Source: VAZQ01 sp963739175 (GTDB lineage: Bacteria; Pseudomonadota; Alphaproteobacteria; Rhizobiales; Xanthobacteraceae). Taken from it: DNA of 64,000 nt. The stretch lies in assembly GCA_963739175.1 (NCBI GenBank), contig CAVTZH010000005.1, positions 62,001 through 126,000 of the forward strand, written 5' to 3'. The notes below the pieces were generated by a model. It ran no database searches. It was not told where the DNA came from and worked only from the letters and a program-made list of their open reading frames with translations. Both the position numbers and the translations under genes were made by a program. Of this stretch, positions 8,420 through 17,387 are shown piece after piece; position 1 is the first letter of the stretch; each line of letters starts with the position of its first letter.

Positions 8420-8455
8420 AAACCCCGGGTGTTTGCCCCGGGGTTTCGCTTTTTC
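8420..8455. terminator. Rho-independent terminator between convergent genes
   Basis: A ten-base stem (AAACCCCGGG with CCCGGGGTTT) closes a seven-base loop and is followed on the plus strand by CGCTTTTTC. On the minus strand the tail is TGTATTTTG. It lies between the M14 gene relic region and the convergent outer-membrane gene, so it could serve either strand. Confidence 0.75.
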
Positions 8456-8474
8456 TGTGCGGTGTCGCGGGCGA

Positions 8475-9200
8475 TCAGTATCTTGCGACAACCGGGCCGC
8501 CCCAATTGAACCTGTAGTTCAGGCCGGCGCGCACGATGTGGGAGTCAAGGAACACATTTTCCGCAATGATGCCAACAGCCGTATAATTGGCCTTGGTTCC
8601 GAAATTCACGTAGAGATATTCAAGCTTTACGGACCAATTCGTACTGAACGCGGTTTCGAACCCGCCGCCCACGGCATAGCCCACCCGCGTATGGGTTTCG
8701 CTGTTACAGCAAGCCGAATTGGTAACGGTAGCTCGCACGTTTCCGTACGCTACGCCGCCAGTTCCATACACAAGGCTCTGACCCCAGGCGTAGCCGAGGC
8801 GCGCGCGCCCCGTACCGAGCCAACGCAGGTCCGTTACGCAGGCCAACGGCGCGGCGCAGAACCCGGTGCCGGTATCGTTAAATGTGGCTCTGATCCCGCT
8901 CCACGAAATATCACCCTCTAGCCCGAAGACCCAAGATCCTGACTGCCAGTTGTAACCATAGGTGCCGCCGAATAGGCCGCCGTTGATGTCGACGGTACCC
9001 GAGGTGGCTCCGTTGAACGAGTTCGTGTGGCGAGTATCACCCCAACCACCGCCGCCCGCTATACCAAGGTAGAAACCGGTCCAAGTGAACACGGACGCAG
9101 GCGCCCGAGCGATCGGCGCCTTCGTCGGCATGTCGGCCGCGAGAGCGGTCGCGCCACAAAATGCAGCGGCAGCGATGACCGCAACGAGAAGTCTTTTCAT
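8475..9200 (-). CDS. Outer-membrane beta-barrel protein, Omp25/Omp31-like porin family
   Basis: A 241-residue protein with a signal peptide (MKRLLVAVIAAAAFCGATAL, cleavage near ALAADMPTKA). The mature part starts with the Pro/Ala-rich linker and the FTWTGFYLGIAGGGGWGD motif that opens the Omp25/31 family of Hyphomicrobiales, and ends in a barrel strand ending VVARY. Alternating Gly/aromatic strands run throughout (LEGDISWSGI, LRWLGTGRARLGY, VKLEYLYVNFG). I chose the ATG at 9200 because it begins the signal peptide; the longer frame is intergenic. It is transcribed divergently from cckA. Confidence 0.88.
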   Translation of the reverse strand: MKRLLVAVIAAAAFCGATALAADMPTKAPIARAPASVFTWTGFYLGIAGGGGWGDTRHTNSFNGATSGTVDINGGLFGGTYGYNWQSGSWVFGLEGDISWSGIRATFNDTGTGFCAAPLACVTDLRWLGTGRARLGYAWGQSLVYGTGGVAYGNVRATVTNSACCNSETHTRVGYAVGGGFETAFSTNWSVKLEYLYVNFGTKANYTAVGIIAENVFLDSHIVRAGLNYRFNWGGPVVARY

Positions 9201-9507
9201 CGTTGGTGACCCCCCAAATCGAAGCAGCGGCGATAATATCCTGCCCATTGTTTGCCGGTTCAGTGATTTCCCCAGCATTGGGCCCTCGCGGCCGGCTTTT
9301 CCGAATACCGTGACAATAATACCACGCGAGAATTTCGATTTGCCCGGCAGCGGCCCCTCCAATCGGCCAATAAGCTGATGGGTGCACGCCCTGGCAACCT
9401 CCCGTAGTTGCGGGGATTTTGCCCGCCGCAGGTCCCTTTTCAGGGGCGCCCTGGACGCCAACAACGGCCTTCGGAGCCGGCGCGGAATCGGATAGACCGC
9501 AAGCACC
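9201..9507. promoter_or_regulatory. Divergent intergenic region between the porin-like gene and cckA
   Basis: About 300 bases without a convincing gene. It must carry the promoters of both flanking genes. I see no TTAA-N7-TTAA site and no clear hairpin terminator in it. Confidence 0.5.
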
Positions 9508-12171
9508 ATGGCGCATGAGCAGGCACGCGAGATCGGAAAGGTGTCGGTCGACCGCACCCGGAGCGGCCAGAACGGCGGCTCGATCGGCCTTGTCCTGTTG
9601 ATCGCGGTGGTGCTGGTCGGCGCCGGCGTGGCGCTGATGCTGATCGGCCGCACCCATGCCGAGCCTTACATTCTGGCGCTGCTCGCCCTGCTGGCGATGG
9701 TCGGCGTGTTTCTGTTGTTCGCGCTCGCGGCCGGCATGCTGCGCGTGCCCGGCAAGGACGCCGCGAGCCCGCTGATCAAGAGCCTGGTGGACTCTGGCAG
9801 CAACGCGATCCTGGTCACCGACGCGGCCGGGCGCGTCGTCTACGCCAACGCCGCCTATCTCAAGCTGGTCGAAGCCAACGGCACCGACGACGTGCGGCCG
9901 GTCGAGCGCGTGTTCGTCGGCGATCCCGGCGTGTCGGAGGCGGTGTTCCGCCTGCTCAAGGCCGCGCGCGAGGGCCGACGCCTGCAGGAAGAGGTGCGCG
10001 TCGAAACGCTCCACGGCGAGACCGGACGCTGGCTGCGCATGCGCGTGCGCCCGCTCGGTGAAGGCAAGCGCGAGGCGAAGCTCACGGTGTGGTCGATCGC
10101 CGACGTCACCCGCGAGCTCGAGCGGCAGGAAAACGTGTTCCAGGAGCTGCAGCACGCGGTCGATTATCTCGACCACGCGCCGGCCGGCTTCTTCTCGGTC
10201 GATGCCGCCGGCAACATCTCCTATCTCAACGCGACGCTGGCCGAATGGCTGGAGCAGGATCTGGCCGAGGTCGGCTCCGGCGGGCTGAAGCTTCGCGACA
10301 TCATCGCCGGCGAAGGCGGCGCGCTGGTCACCACGCTGTCGGCCGCGCCCGGCGATGTGAAGACCGAGCTGTTCGACATCGATCTCAAGACCAAGGGCGG
10401 CCGCAACCTTCCGGCACGGCTCTATCACAAGGTCGCGTTTGGCGCCGACGGCACGCCGGGCTCATCGCGTACCCTCGTCATCAATCGCGCCGGCGACCAC
10501 GGCAGCGACCCGTTGCGCGCCGCGGAAGTGCGCTTCATGCGCTTCTTCCAGAACACGCCGATGGCGATCGCCACCGTCGACAAGCAGGGCACGATCGTGC
10601 GCTCGAACGCGCTGTTTGCCCGCCTGTTCAAACCGCCCCCTCCCAACCCTCCCCCGCATAGCCCGTCGAAGACGGGCGTGGACGCCCTTTCGCTGGGGGA
10701 GGGCAAGGGAGGGGGGCAAGGCTCGGGCGGCCGTTCGATCCTCGCCGTCGTCGCCGAGCGCGACCGCTCCGGGCTCGAGGCGGCGATCAAACGCGCCGCC
10801 GACAAGCAGGGCGAGATCGATCCGGTCGACGCGACCCTTGAAGGCCGGGGCGACCGCTCGGCGCGCTTCTACGTCACCGCGGTCGAAGAGCAGGACCAGG
10901 AAGCCGCGATCGTCTATGGGATCGAGACCACCGCGCAGAAGGACCTCGAGAACAAGTTCACCCAGGCGCAGAAGATGGAGCTGGTCGGCCAGCTCGCCGG
11001 CGGCATCGCGCACGACTTCAACAACGTGCTCGGCGCCATCATGATGGCGTCGGATTTCCTGGTGAACGCCCACAAGCCGACCGATCCGTCGTTCCAGGAC
11101 ATCATCCAGATCCGGCAGAACGCCAACCGCGCCGCGGCGATGGTGCGCCACCTGCTCGCGTTCTCGCGCAAGCAGACGCTGCGTCCGCAGGTCATCGACC
11201 TCGGCGACGTGGTCTATGACCTGACCATGCTGATGCGCCGCCTGATCGGCGAGCGCATCACGCTCAATGTGGTGCCGCAGCGCGACCTCTGGCCGGTGAA
11301 GGCCGACCTCGCGCAGTTCGAGCAGGTGCTGGTCAACCTCGTGGTCAATGCGCGCGACGCCATGACCGAAGGCGGCAAGCTCACGCTGCGCACCGCCAAT
11401 GTCGGCCCGGACGCGAGCGTCAAGTACCAGTACAAGGGCATGCCGATCGGCGAATACGTCCTGGTCGAGGTCGAGGACACCGGCACCGGCATTCCCGCCG
11501 AGATCATCGACAAGATCTTCGACCCGTTCTTCACCACCAAGGACGTCGGCAAGGGCACCGGGCTCGGACTGTCGACCGTGTACGGCATCATCAAGCAGAC
11601 CGGCGGCTTCGTCTATGTCGAGTCGCGACTCGGGCAAGATACGGAAAATCACGGCACGACCTTCCGCATCTTCATCCCGCGCTACATCCCGGCCGCCGAC
11701 GACATACAGCCGCCGCAGCTGCCGGAGACGACCGCGCCCGCGCTCGCCGGCGCGCTCACCGCCGCCGAAGACGCGATGAAGACCGCCGCCGACCTGACCG
11801 GGCAGGGCGTCATCCTGCTGGTCGAGGATGAGGAGGGGTTGCGCGCGCTGAACGCGCGTGGGCTCACGTCACGCGGCTACACCGTGATCGAGGCCGGCAA
11901 CGGCGTCGAGGCAATGGAGATGCTGGAGCGGCAGGGTGGCAAGGTCGATCTCGTGGTGTCCGACGTGGTGATGCCGGAGATGGACGGGCCGACGCTGCTC
12001 AAGGAGCTGCGCAAGAAGAATCCCGAGACCAAGATCATCTTCGTCTCCGGCTATGCCGAGGAGGCGTTCCAGAAGAGCCTGCCCGATCCCGATGCTTACA
12101 ATTTCCTGGCGAAGCCGTTTACGCTCAAGCAACTGGTCGCCAAGGTGAAGGAGACCATGGCGAGGGTCTGA
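9508..12171 (+). CDS. cckA: Hybrid sensor histidine kinase CckA
   Basis: An 887-residue inner-membrane kinase. Two membrane helices (about 26-46 and 54-76) are followed by PAS regions (about 90-190, 207-320 and 345-470), a HisKA domain with His502 in GGIAHDFNNVLG, an ATPase domain (NLVVNARDAM, VEDTGTGIP, GKGTGLGLSTVYGI), and a C-terminal receiver with Asp819 in LVVSDVVMPEMDG. The HDFNNxL box, domain order and position after the flhB cluster fit CckA, which passes phosphate through ChpT to CtrA. Residues 375-409 are an in-frame palindromic-repeat insertion in the third PAS region, making it longer than usual. Confidence 0.92.
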   Translation: MAHEQAREIGKVSVDRTRSGQNGGSIGLVLLIAVVLVGAGVALMLIGRTHAEPYILALLALLAMVGVFLLFALAAGMLRVPGKDAASPLIKSLVDSGSNAILVTDAAGRVVYANAAYLKLVEANGTDDVRPVERVFVGDPGVSEAVFRLLKAAREGRRLQEEVRVETLHGETGRWLRMRVRPLGEGKREAKLTVWSIADVTRELERQENVFQELQHAVDYLDHAPAGFFSVDAAGNISYLNATLAEWLEQDLAEVGSGGLKLRDIIAGEGGALVTTLSAAPGDVKTELFDIDLKTKGGRNLPARLYHKVAFGADGTPGSSRTLVINRAGDHGSDPLRAAEVRFMRFFQNTPMAIATVDKQGTIVRSNALFARLFKPPPPNPPPHSPSKTGVDALSLGEGKGGGQGSGGRSILAVVAERDRSGLEAAIKRAADKQGEIDPVDATLEGRGDRSARFYVTAVEEQDQEAAIVYGIETTAQKDLENKFTQAQKMELVGQLAGGIAHDFNNVLGAIMMASDFLVNAHKPTDPSFQDIIQIRQNANRAAAMVRHLLAFSRKQTLRPQVIDLGDVVYDLTMLMRRLIGERITLNVVPQRDLWPVKADLAQFEQVLVNLVVNARDAMTEGGKLTLRTANVGPDASVKYQYKGMPIGEYVLVEVEDTGTGIPAEIIDKIFDPFFTTKDVGKGTGLGLSTVYGIIKQTGGFVYVESRLGQDTENHGTTFRIFIPRYIPAADDIQPPQLPETTAPALAGALTAAEDAMKTAADLTGQGVILLVEDEEGLRALNARGLTSRGYTVIEAGNGVEAMEMLERQGGKVDLVVSDVVMPEMDGPTLLKELRKKNPETKIIFVSGYAEEAFQKSLPDPDAYNFLAKPFTLKQLVAKVKETMARV
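10629..10720. repeat. Palindromic repeat inserted in frame inside cckA, with 36-nt module copy 2
   Basis: Outer arms of a C-rich/G-rich palindrome (CCCTCCC and CCCTCCCCC on the left, GGGGGAGGG and GGGAGGGGGG on the right) enclose module copy 2 at 10657-10692, which starts CATAGCCCGTC. It translates to a Pro-rich then Gly-rich stretch (KPPPPNPPPHSPSKTGVDAL followed by SLGEGKGGGQGSGG). The frame is kept, and the PAS sequence resumes after it. Confidence 0.85.
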
Positions 12172-12180
12172 GAGCGAATG

Positions 12181-12352
12181 CTCCCACGCTGTCATGCCCG
12201 GCCTTGTGCCGGGCATCCACGTCTTGCTTCCTTTTTGGACCTAAGGCGTGGATGGCACCGCACCTCGGGCTTGCCCGAGTTGCGCACGTCATGTAGCGCG
12301 CAAGTCGGGTAGACCCGACTTGCGATGACAAGCCCGGCCATGACGACCTCGA
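12181..12352. repeat. Cluster of palindromic repeats after cckA
   Basis: Successive hairpins include GCCCGGC/GCCGGGC at the start, a CCACGTC/GCGTGG pair, CTCGGGCTTGCCCGAG, and AAGTCGGGTAGACCCGACTT. The block is bounded by GTCATG and CATGAC ends like the repeats at 1835-1946 and 32025-32135. No gene is visible between cckA and the next start at 12368. Confidence 0.75.
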
Positions 12353-12367
12353 TGTTATAGTCATTAC

Positions 12368-12586
12368 ATGGACGATCAAACAAAGCAGAGCGACGAACGC
12401 TCCGCGGCCCGCAAGCTGGAGGACCGCGAGCGCACCGTCACCAATATCGTGCTGCTCGTGATTTTCGCGGCGCTGGTCGGCATCGGCGTCTGGCTTTCGA
12501 ACGCCCTGCTCGACGCGCGGCGCGCCGACGAATGCATCTCGTCGGGCCGCCGCAACTGCAATCCGATCGAGGTCCCGCCGCGCTAG
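12368..12586 (+). CDS. Small single-helix membrane protein, unknown function
   Basis: A 72-residue protein with a charged N-terminus (MDDQTKQSDERSAARKLEDR), one membrane helix at about residues 24-45 (NIVLLVIFAALVGIGVWL) and a short tail with two Cys (ECISSGRRNC). No clear ribosome site is seen, and the start follows repeat DNA. I do not recognise a family. Codon use and the charge layout make it a plausible gene. Confidence 0.5.
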   Translation: MDDQTKQSDERSAARKLEDRERTVTNIVLLVIFAALVGIGVWLSNALLDARRADECISSGRRNCNPIEVPPR

Positions 12587-12701
12587 GCGCCATATCGTCG
12601 CCCGCCACCCCCACTAAAGCACTGCCCCGATCATCCACTCGGATGATGTGCCCGCGCCGTGCGCTGATCTAGACATGCCGGCATCGATCCGGAGTGTCGA
12701 T

Positions 12702-13082
12702 ATGCGCGACAGGGTAATGCTCGGCCTGATGGCCGCTCTAACAGCCGCAATCCTTGCGGCACCGGTTTCCCGCCTGCACGCCGGCGAGACCTCGGGTGCA
12801 CTCGCACAGCCGCCGCCCGCCGCCTCGATCTGCGCGCCGTGGAAAGAGGCCGCGAGCCGGACGATCGCGCAACTCGCGCAAGCCGGGCCCGATGTCGATG
12901 TCCTGCGGATCAGCGAATCGATCGCTGGCATGCGGCGTGCCGATCGGCTGTGCGCGCTGAACTTCCTGGTGTCGGCCTGCCGCGAGTACGACGCCATCAT
13001 TCGCGGGATTCCGAGCCGCTTGCATGCCGGAGCGATGCCTGAGATGTGCCAGTCGGTTCCGCGCGAGGCGCCTGCATCATAG
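12702..13082 (+). CDS. Small exported Cys-containing protein, unknown function
   Basis: A 126-residue protein with a signal peptide (MRDRVMLGLMAALTAAILAA, cleavage near LHAGE). The mature part has four Cys (SICAPWKEA, DRLCALNFL, SACREYD, EMCQSV) that could form two disulfides in the periplasm. GGAG lies 7 bases before the ATG at 12702, so I prefer this start to upstream ones. No family recognised. It is convergent with the PAS-GGDEF-EAL gene. Confidence 0.55.
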   Translation: MRDRVMLGLMAALTAAILAAPVSRLHAGETSGALAQPPPAASICAPWKEAASRTIAQLAQAGPDVDVLRISESIAGMRRADRLCALNFLVSACREYDAIIRGIPSRLHAGAMPEMCQSVPREAPAS

Positions 13083-13106
13083 CTGGGGTGCCGAAAGCGG
13101 CGTCCG

Positions 13107-16100
13107 CTAGGCTGCGCTTGCGACCCGCTTGCCGCGCCGAGCGGGTTCGGCGGGCTTCTGTTCGGCGGGCGTCTGATGCGCGGCGAGTTGATCCTTGATT
13201 TCCTGGGCCGGTTTCGGCCGACTGAACAGATAACCCTGCATCTCGACGCAGCCCATCGCGCGCAGCGCCTGCGCCTGCTGCTCGGTCTCGACGCCTTCCG
13301 CCGTGGTGGTCATCTTGAGGCTGTTGGCGAGCGTGATGATCGCCTGCACGATCGCGACCGCGTCGCTGCCGTTCGAGAGATCGTTGATGAACGATTGATC
13401 GATCTTGATCTTGTCGAACGGGAAGCTGCGGAGGTAGCTCAGCGACGAGTAGCCGGTGCCGAAATCGTCCATCGAGATGCGCACGCCGAGCTCGCGCAGC
13501 TGATGAAGCCGGCGCAACGTCGTTTCGTTGCTCTGCAACACCACCAATTCCGTGATCTCCAGCTCCAGCCGGTGCGGCGCCAGGTTCGCCGTCGCCAACG
13601 CGTTGATGACCGCCTGCGGTAGCCCCTGGCTCCGGAATTGCACCGGCGAGACGTTGACCGCGACCTTGAGGTCGTTCGGCCAGGTCGCTGCTTCGGCGCA
13701 GGCCTGCCGCAGCACCCACTCGCCGATCGCGTTGATGAGGCCGGTCTCCTCCGCCACCGGGATGAAGTCGGCCGGCGAGATCAGCCCGCGTTGCGGGTGG
13801 AACCAGCGCAACAGCGCCTCGCATCCGCTGATCTGGTTGTCGGCGAGCCGCACCAGCGGCTGGTAGTGCAGCGCGAATTCGTTGTTGATCAGCGCCTTGC
13901 GCAGGTCGACTTCGAGCGAGCGCCGCATCTTCATGCGCGCGTCCATCTCCGCCTCGAAATAGCGGTAGGTGCCGCGCCCCTCGGACTTCGCGCCATAGAG
14001 CGCCATGTCGGCGCACTTGAGCAGCTCGTCGACTTCGGTTCCGTCGTCAGGCGCGAGCGCAATGCCGATCGAGATGTCGACCACGACCTGGTGGCCGTGC
14101 AGTTCATAGGAGGTCTGGTTGACCGCATCGCGAAGCTTCTGCGCCAGCACGGCGGCGTCGGTCGGGTGCTCGATGCCGGTCTGCACGATCGCGAACTCGT
14201 CGCCGCCGAGCCGCGCCAGGATGTCGGCCTCGTGCAGGCAGCCTCGCATCCGCTCCGTCACCGCCTTGAGCAGCTCGTCGCCGGCCGAATGACCGAGCGT
14301 GTCGTTGACGCTCTTGAAATGGTCGAGGTCGAGATAGAGGACGGCGAGCTGTCCACCGCGGCGCACCAATGACAGCTCCTGCTCGAGCTTTTCACGCAGC
14401 AAGACACGATTGGGCAGATTGGTCAGTGCATCGAAATGGGCAAGATGCGCGATGCGCTGCTCCGCGTTCTTGCGCTCGGTGACGTCCTCGACCACGCCGA
14501 GCAGATACCGTGGGTTTCCCTGGTTGTCCTGAATGGGGAGGCGGCGCGAGAAGATGGTGCGTTCGTCCCCCGAGGCGGGCCTGACCTGACGCTCGTCGAA
14601 CACCGGCTCCTTGCGCTGCAAAAGCTGGTCGTCGCGCAGCGTGAGCCGTTCGGCTTCCTCCTTCGAGAAAACGTCGTAACAGGTCTTGCCCAGCACGTCG
14701 GTGCGGGATTTGCCCCAGAAGCGTTCCGCGGCTCGATTCCACAGGACATAGCGGCGGTCGCTCGCATTCTTCACGTAGATCACCGACGGCACGTTCTCGA
14801 TGATCTGGTCCAGGAAGTCGCGATTGCGGTTGCGCTCTTTCTCGAGCTCGTGACGTTCGGTCACGTCCTCGATGACGGTGACGATGTATTTCGGCTGCTT
14901 GTCCTGACCGCGGATGCAGAGCCGCTTCGAGGTGAGGACCCGCCCGACATCCACGCCGGCCAGGTTGCGGTGCGCGCCAAAGAAGATCGGACCGTCGGCG
15001 TGCAAGACTTTGTTGTCATGCTCGGTCATTGAGTCGGCTTGCGCCTTCGGGAACAGGTCGTGCGGCGTTTTGCCGATGGCGTCGTGACGGTCGAAGCTCC
15101 ACAGGATTTCGGCGGCCCGATTGGCGAGCACGAACTTGCGCGTGTCCGCATCCTTCACGACGATGGTCACGGGCACGTTTTCGATGATCTGGTCCAGGAA
15201 TTCGCGGTTGCGGTCGCGCTCCTGCTCGGTCTGCCGCTGCTCGGTGATGTCCTCGAAGGTCGCCACCCAGCCGCCGTTCGGCATCGGATGATCCACCACG
15301 CGCAGGGCGCGCCCTTGGCGGTTCTCCATGATCGTGGTCGTGGTCTCGCCCGTGCGCACGCTGGCAAGCACCGACGCAAAGAATTCTTCTGGAACGCGGG
15401 TGAAGTCGCCGGTCGATTTGCGGTACTTCATCAGGTCGAGCAGATTGAGGCCCAGCAGCAACTCGGTGGGCAGCCCCATCATCTCGCGGTAGCGCTCATT
15501 GAACAGGACGACGGTCCCTTGCGCATCGAACATGCAGAGGCCGTGCACCATGTTGTTGAGCGCAGTGTCCAACTGGACTTTCTGTTCGCGCATCAGTCTT
15601 TCGGCCTCGGCGTGTGCGCGCAGGAGATTCTGCCGCTCGGTGATGTCCTCATGCGTGGCCACCCAGCGGCCGTCGGCCAGGGGCTGGTTCACGATGTGGA
15701 TCGAGCGGCCACCGGGTATTTCCACGACAAAGCTCGCGGGGTTGCCTTGCGCGAGCGCCGCATCGACGTCGGCGCAATATTCGTCGACGTCGCCGAAGAA
15801 GCTGCCGCGCGCCTTGCGATGACGGATCAGGTCGGCAAACTGGACGCCCGGCTTCACCACCTCCGCCGACAGGCCGTACATCTCGATGTACTTGCGGTTC
15901 ACGACAACGATCCGCTTATTGGCGTCGAACAGCAGCAGGCCTTGCGCCATGTTGTTGAGCGCAGCGTCGAATTGGCTGTTGGTGCTGGCGAGCGCGCCGA
16001 GCATCCGGTCGAGCATGCGCAGAGGGAGCGTCCTGACGGCGATGAACACGCCAAGGCCAAGCAGGAAGCTCGCGACCAGAAGAGTGATCATATCGACATG

Positions 16101-16199
16101 GCCGACCGCGAAATAGCCGATCGGCAACGAGGCGGCCGCCATCGCCGCCACGAACAGGGCAATTCCACTCACCAATGTTCGAAGCGAAATCGATTTCAC
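13107..16199 (-). CDS. Membrane-bound PAS-GGDEF-EAL cyclic-di-GMP enzyme
   Basis: About 1030 residues from a GTG start (VKSISLRTLVSG), with two membrane helices (8-28, 37-56), four PAS domains (about 70-190, 205-322, 333-450, 460-578), GGDEF (585-750) and EAL (765-1010). RLGGDEF (665-669) is intact, but the upstream RxxD inhibitory site reads HEAD. EALLR (794-798), ELEITEL, DDFGTGYSSL and AEGVETEQQ support an active phosphodiesterase. PAS3 and PAS4 share near-identical openings (FLDQIIENVP), a recent internal duplication. The start is uncertain: the frame is open to 16352 and GTG 16241 is another option. Net activity, synthesis or breakdown of c-di-GMP, cannot be read. Confidence 0.88.
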   Translation of the reverse strand: MKSISLRTLVSGIALFVAAMAAASLPIGYFAVGHVDMITLLVASFLLGLGVFIAVRTLPLRMLDRMLGALASTNSQFDAALNNMAQGLLLFDANKRIVVVNRKYIEMYGLSAEVVKPGVQFADLIRHRKARGSFFGDVDEYCADVDAALAQGNPASFVVEIPGGRSIHIVNQPLADGRWVATHEDITERQNLLRAHAEAERLMREQKVQLDTALNNMVHGLCMFDAQGTVVLFNERYREMMGLPTELLLGLNLLDLMKYRKSTGDFTRVPEEFFASVLASVRTGETTTTIMENRQGRALRVVDHPMPNGGWVATFEDITEQRQTEQERDRNREFLDQIIENVPVTIVVKDADTRKFVLANRAAEILWSFDRHDAIGKTPHDLFPKAQADSMTEHDNKVLHADGPIFFGAHRNLAGVDVGRVLTSKRLCIRGQDKQPKYIVTVIEDVTERHELEKERNRNRDFLDQIIENVPSVIYVKNASDRRYVLWNRAAERFWGKSRTDVLGKTCYDVFSKEEAERLTLRDDQLLQRKEPVFDERQVRPASGDERTIFSRRLPIQDNQGNPRYLLGVVEDVTERKNAEQRIAHLAHFDALTNLPNRVLLREKLEQELSLVRRGGQLAVLYLDLDHFKSVNDTLGHSAGDELLKAVTERMRGCLHEADILARLGGDEFAIVQTGIEHPTDAAVLAQKLRDAVNQTSYELHGHQVVVDISIGIALAPDDGTEVDELLKCADMALYGAKSEGRGTYRYFEAEMDARMKMRRSLEVDLRKALINNEFALHYQPLVRLADNQISGCEALLRWFHPQRGLISPADFIPVAEETGLINAIGEWVLRQACAEAATWPNDLKVAVNVSPVQFRSQGLPQAVINALATANLAPHRLELEITELVVLQSNETTLRRLHQLRELGVRISMDDFGTGYSSLSYLRSFPFDKIKIDQSFINDLSNGSDAVAIVQAIITLANSLKMTTTAEGVETEQQAQALRAMGCVEMQGYLFSRPKPAQEIKDQLAAHQTPAEQKPAEPARRGKRVASAA

Positions 16200-16371
16200 G
16201 ATGTCACGGCCCGTTCTTCCGCGCACGGAGGGCGATGACACCGTATCTTGATCTTGCTTAAGCGTGCGGCAAGTTCCCGATTTGTACAAATACCTGGCGG
16301 GGCCGTATCGTCCGCGTGGTAAAGAATCGATTACGCGGAACCAACACCGCAATCCAGATTACGGATGGCCC

Positions 16372-17340
16372 TCACTCGATCTTGATTCCCACCGCCTGGA
16401 TCACCTTGCTGCGCGTGTCGGCCTGCGCGCGCACGAAAGCCGCGAACGCTTCGGGACTCTCGCTGCCGGAAGGCTGGATGCCGACCTTGATGAGCCGCTC
16501 GCGCACGTCCGGCATCGCCAGCACCTTGTTGATCGCGGCGTGCAGCCTCGTCACGATCTCCTTCGGCGTGCCGGCGGGTACCACCACGCTCTGCCAGATC
16601 CCCATGTCGAAGCCCGGATAGGTTTCCGAAATCGTCGGGATTTCGGGCGCGAGCTCCAGTCGCGTCTGGCCGGTGAGCGCGATGATCTTGATCTTCTTCT
16701 CGCGATGGAGCGGCAGCGAGACGTTGACGCTCTCATGCCCGATCGGAATGTCGCCGGCGAGCATGCTGGTGATCTGCGTGGTGCCGCCGCGATAGGGGAT
16801 CATCGTGAGCTTGATGCCGGCGCGCATGTTCAACAGCCCGATCGCGACCTGCGAGGTCGGCGTGCTCACGCCGATCTGCAGCGTGCCGGGCTTCGCCTTC
16901 TCGATGTCGACGATGTCCTTGATCGTGTTCACTGGCGTCGTGATCGCGGCGGTGATGGCGGAGGGCACCGCGGCGACCAGGGTGATCGGCTCGAAATCCT
17001 TGAACGGGTCGTAGGGCAGCTTGCTGTAGAGGAACGGGTTCATCACCAGCGTGCCGTCGATGGCGAGCAGCAGTGTGTAGCCGTCGGGCTTGGCGCGCGC
17101 GGCCGCCTGCGCGCCGACGATGGTGTTGGCGCCCGAGCGGTTGTCGACGACCACCTGCTGGCCGAATTCTTCGCTGAGCTTCTGGCCGATCACGCGGCCG
17201 AGCACGTCGGCCGGCCCGCCCGGCGCGAACGGCACAATGAGGGTGATCGAGCGATGAGGATAGGTTTGCGCGGCGGCGGGCGGAGCGAACGCGACGAGCG
17301 CAAGCACGGCGGCCGCGATGCGGCTGAGAGCAGTGGTCAT
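16372..17340 (-). CDS. Tripartite tricarboxylate transporter solute-binding protein (TctC/Bug family) 1
   Basis: A 322-residue exported binding protein. A signal peptide (MTTALSRIAAAVLALVAFAP) is followed by the Bug hallmarks: YPHRSITLIVPFAPGGPADV, VDNRSGANTIVGAQAAARAK, and a typical lobe-two sequence ending at VQAVGIKIE. Such proteins bind carboxylates in the periplasm and normally pass them to TctA/TctB permeases, which are not in the window. It lies 47 bases downstream of the Asp/Glu racemase-like gene on the same strand. Confidence 0.9.
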   Translation of the reverse strand: MTTALSRIAAAVLALVAFAPPAAAQTYPHRSITLIVPFAPGGPADVLGRVIGQKLSEEFGQQVVVDNRSGANTIVGAQAAARAKPDGYTLLLAIDGTLVMNPFLYSKLPYDPFKDFEPITLVAAVPSAITAAITTPVNTIKDIVDIEKAKPGTLQIGVSTPTSQVAIGLLNMRAGIKLTMIPYRGGTTQITSMLAGDIPIGHESVNVSLPLHREKKIKIIALTGQTRLELAPEIPTISETYPGFDMGIWQSVVVPAGTPKEIVTRLHAAINKVLAMPDVRERLIKVGIQPSGSESPEAFAAFVRAQADTRSKVIQAVGIKIE

Positions 17341-17387
17341 GAAATCCTCCCCAAGAAATTCTACCAGTCGTCTTTTCGCTCAGTCCT

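Noticed and set aside
10629..10720. Genuine Pro/Gly-rich linker domain of CckA
   Set aside because: The DNA is a palindromic repeat with relatives elsewhere in the window, so it is an inserted element that happens to keep the frame.
16200..16352. Longer start for the PAS-GGDEF-EAL gene
   Set aside because: The upstream residues do not look like protein and the membrane helix follows directly after the GTG at 16199, though GTG 16241 cannot be excluded.
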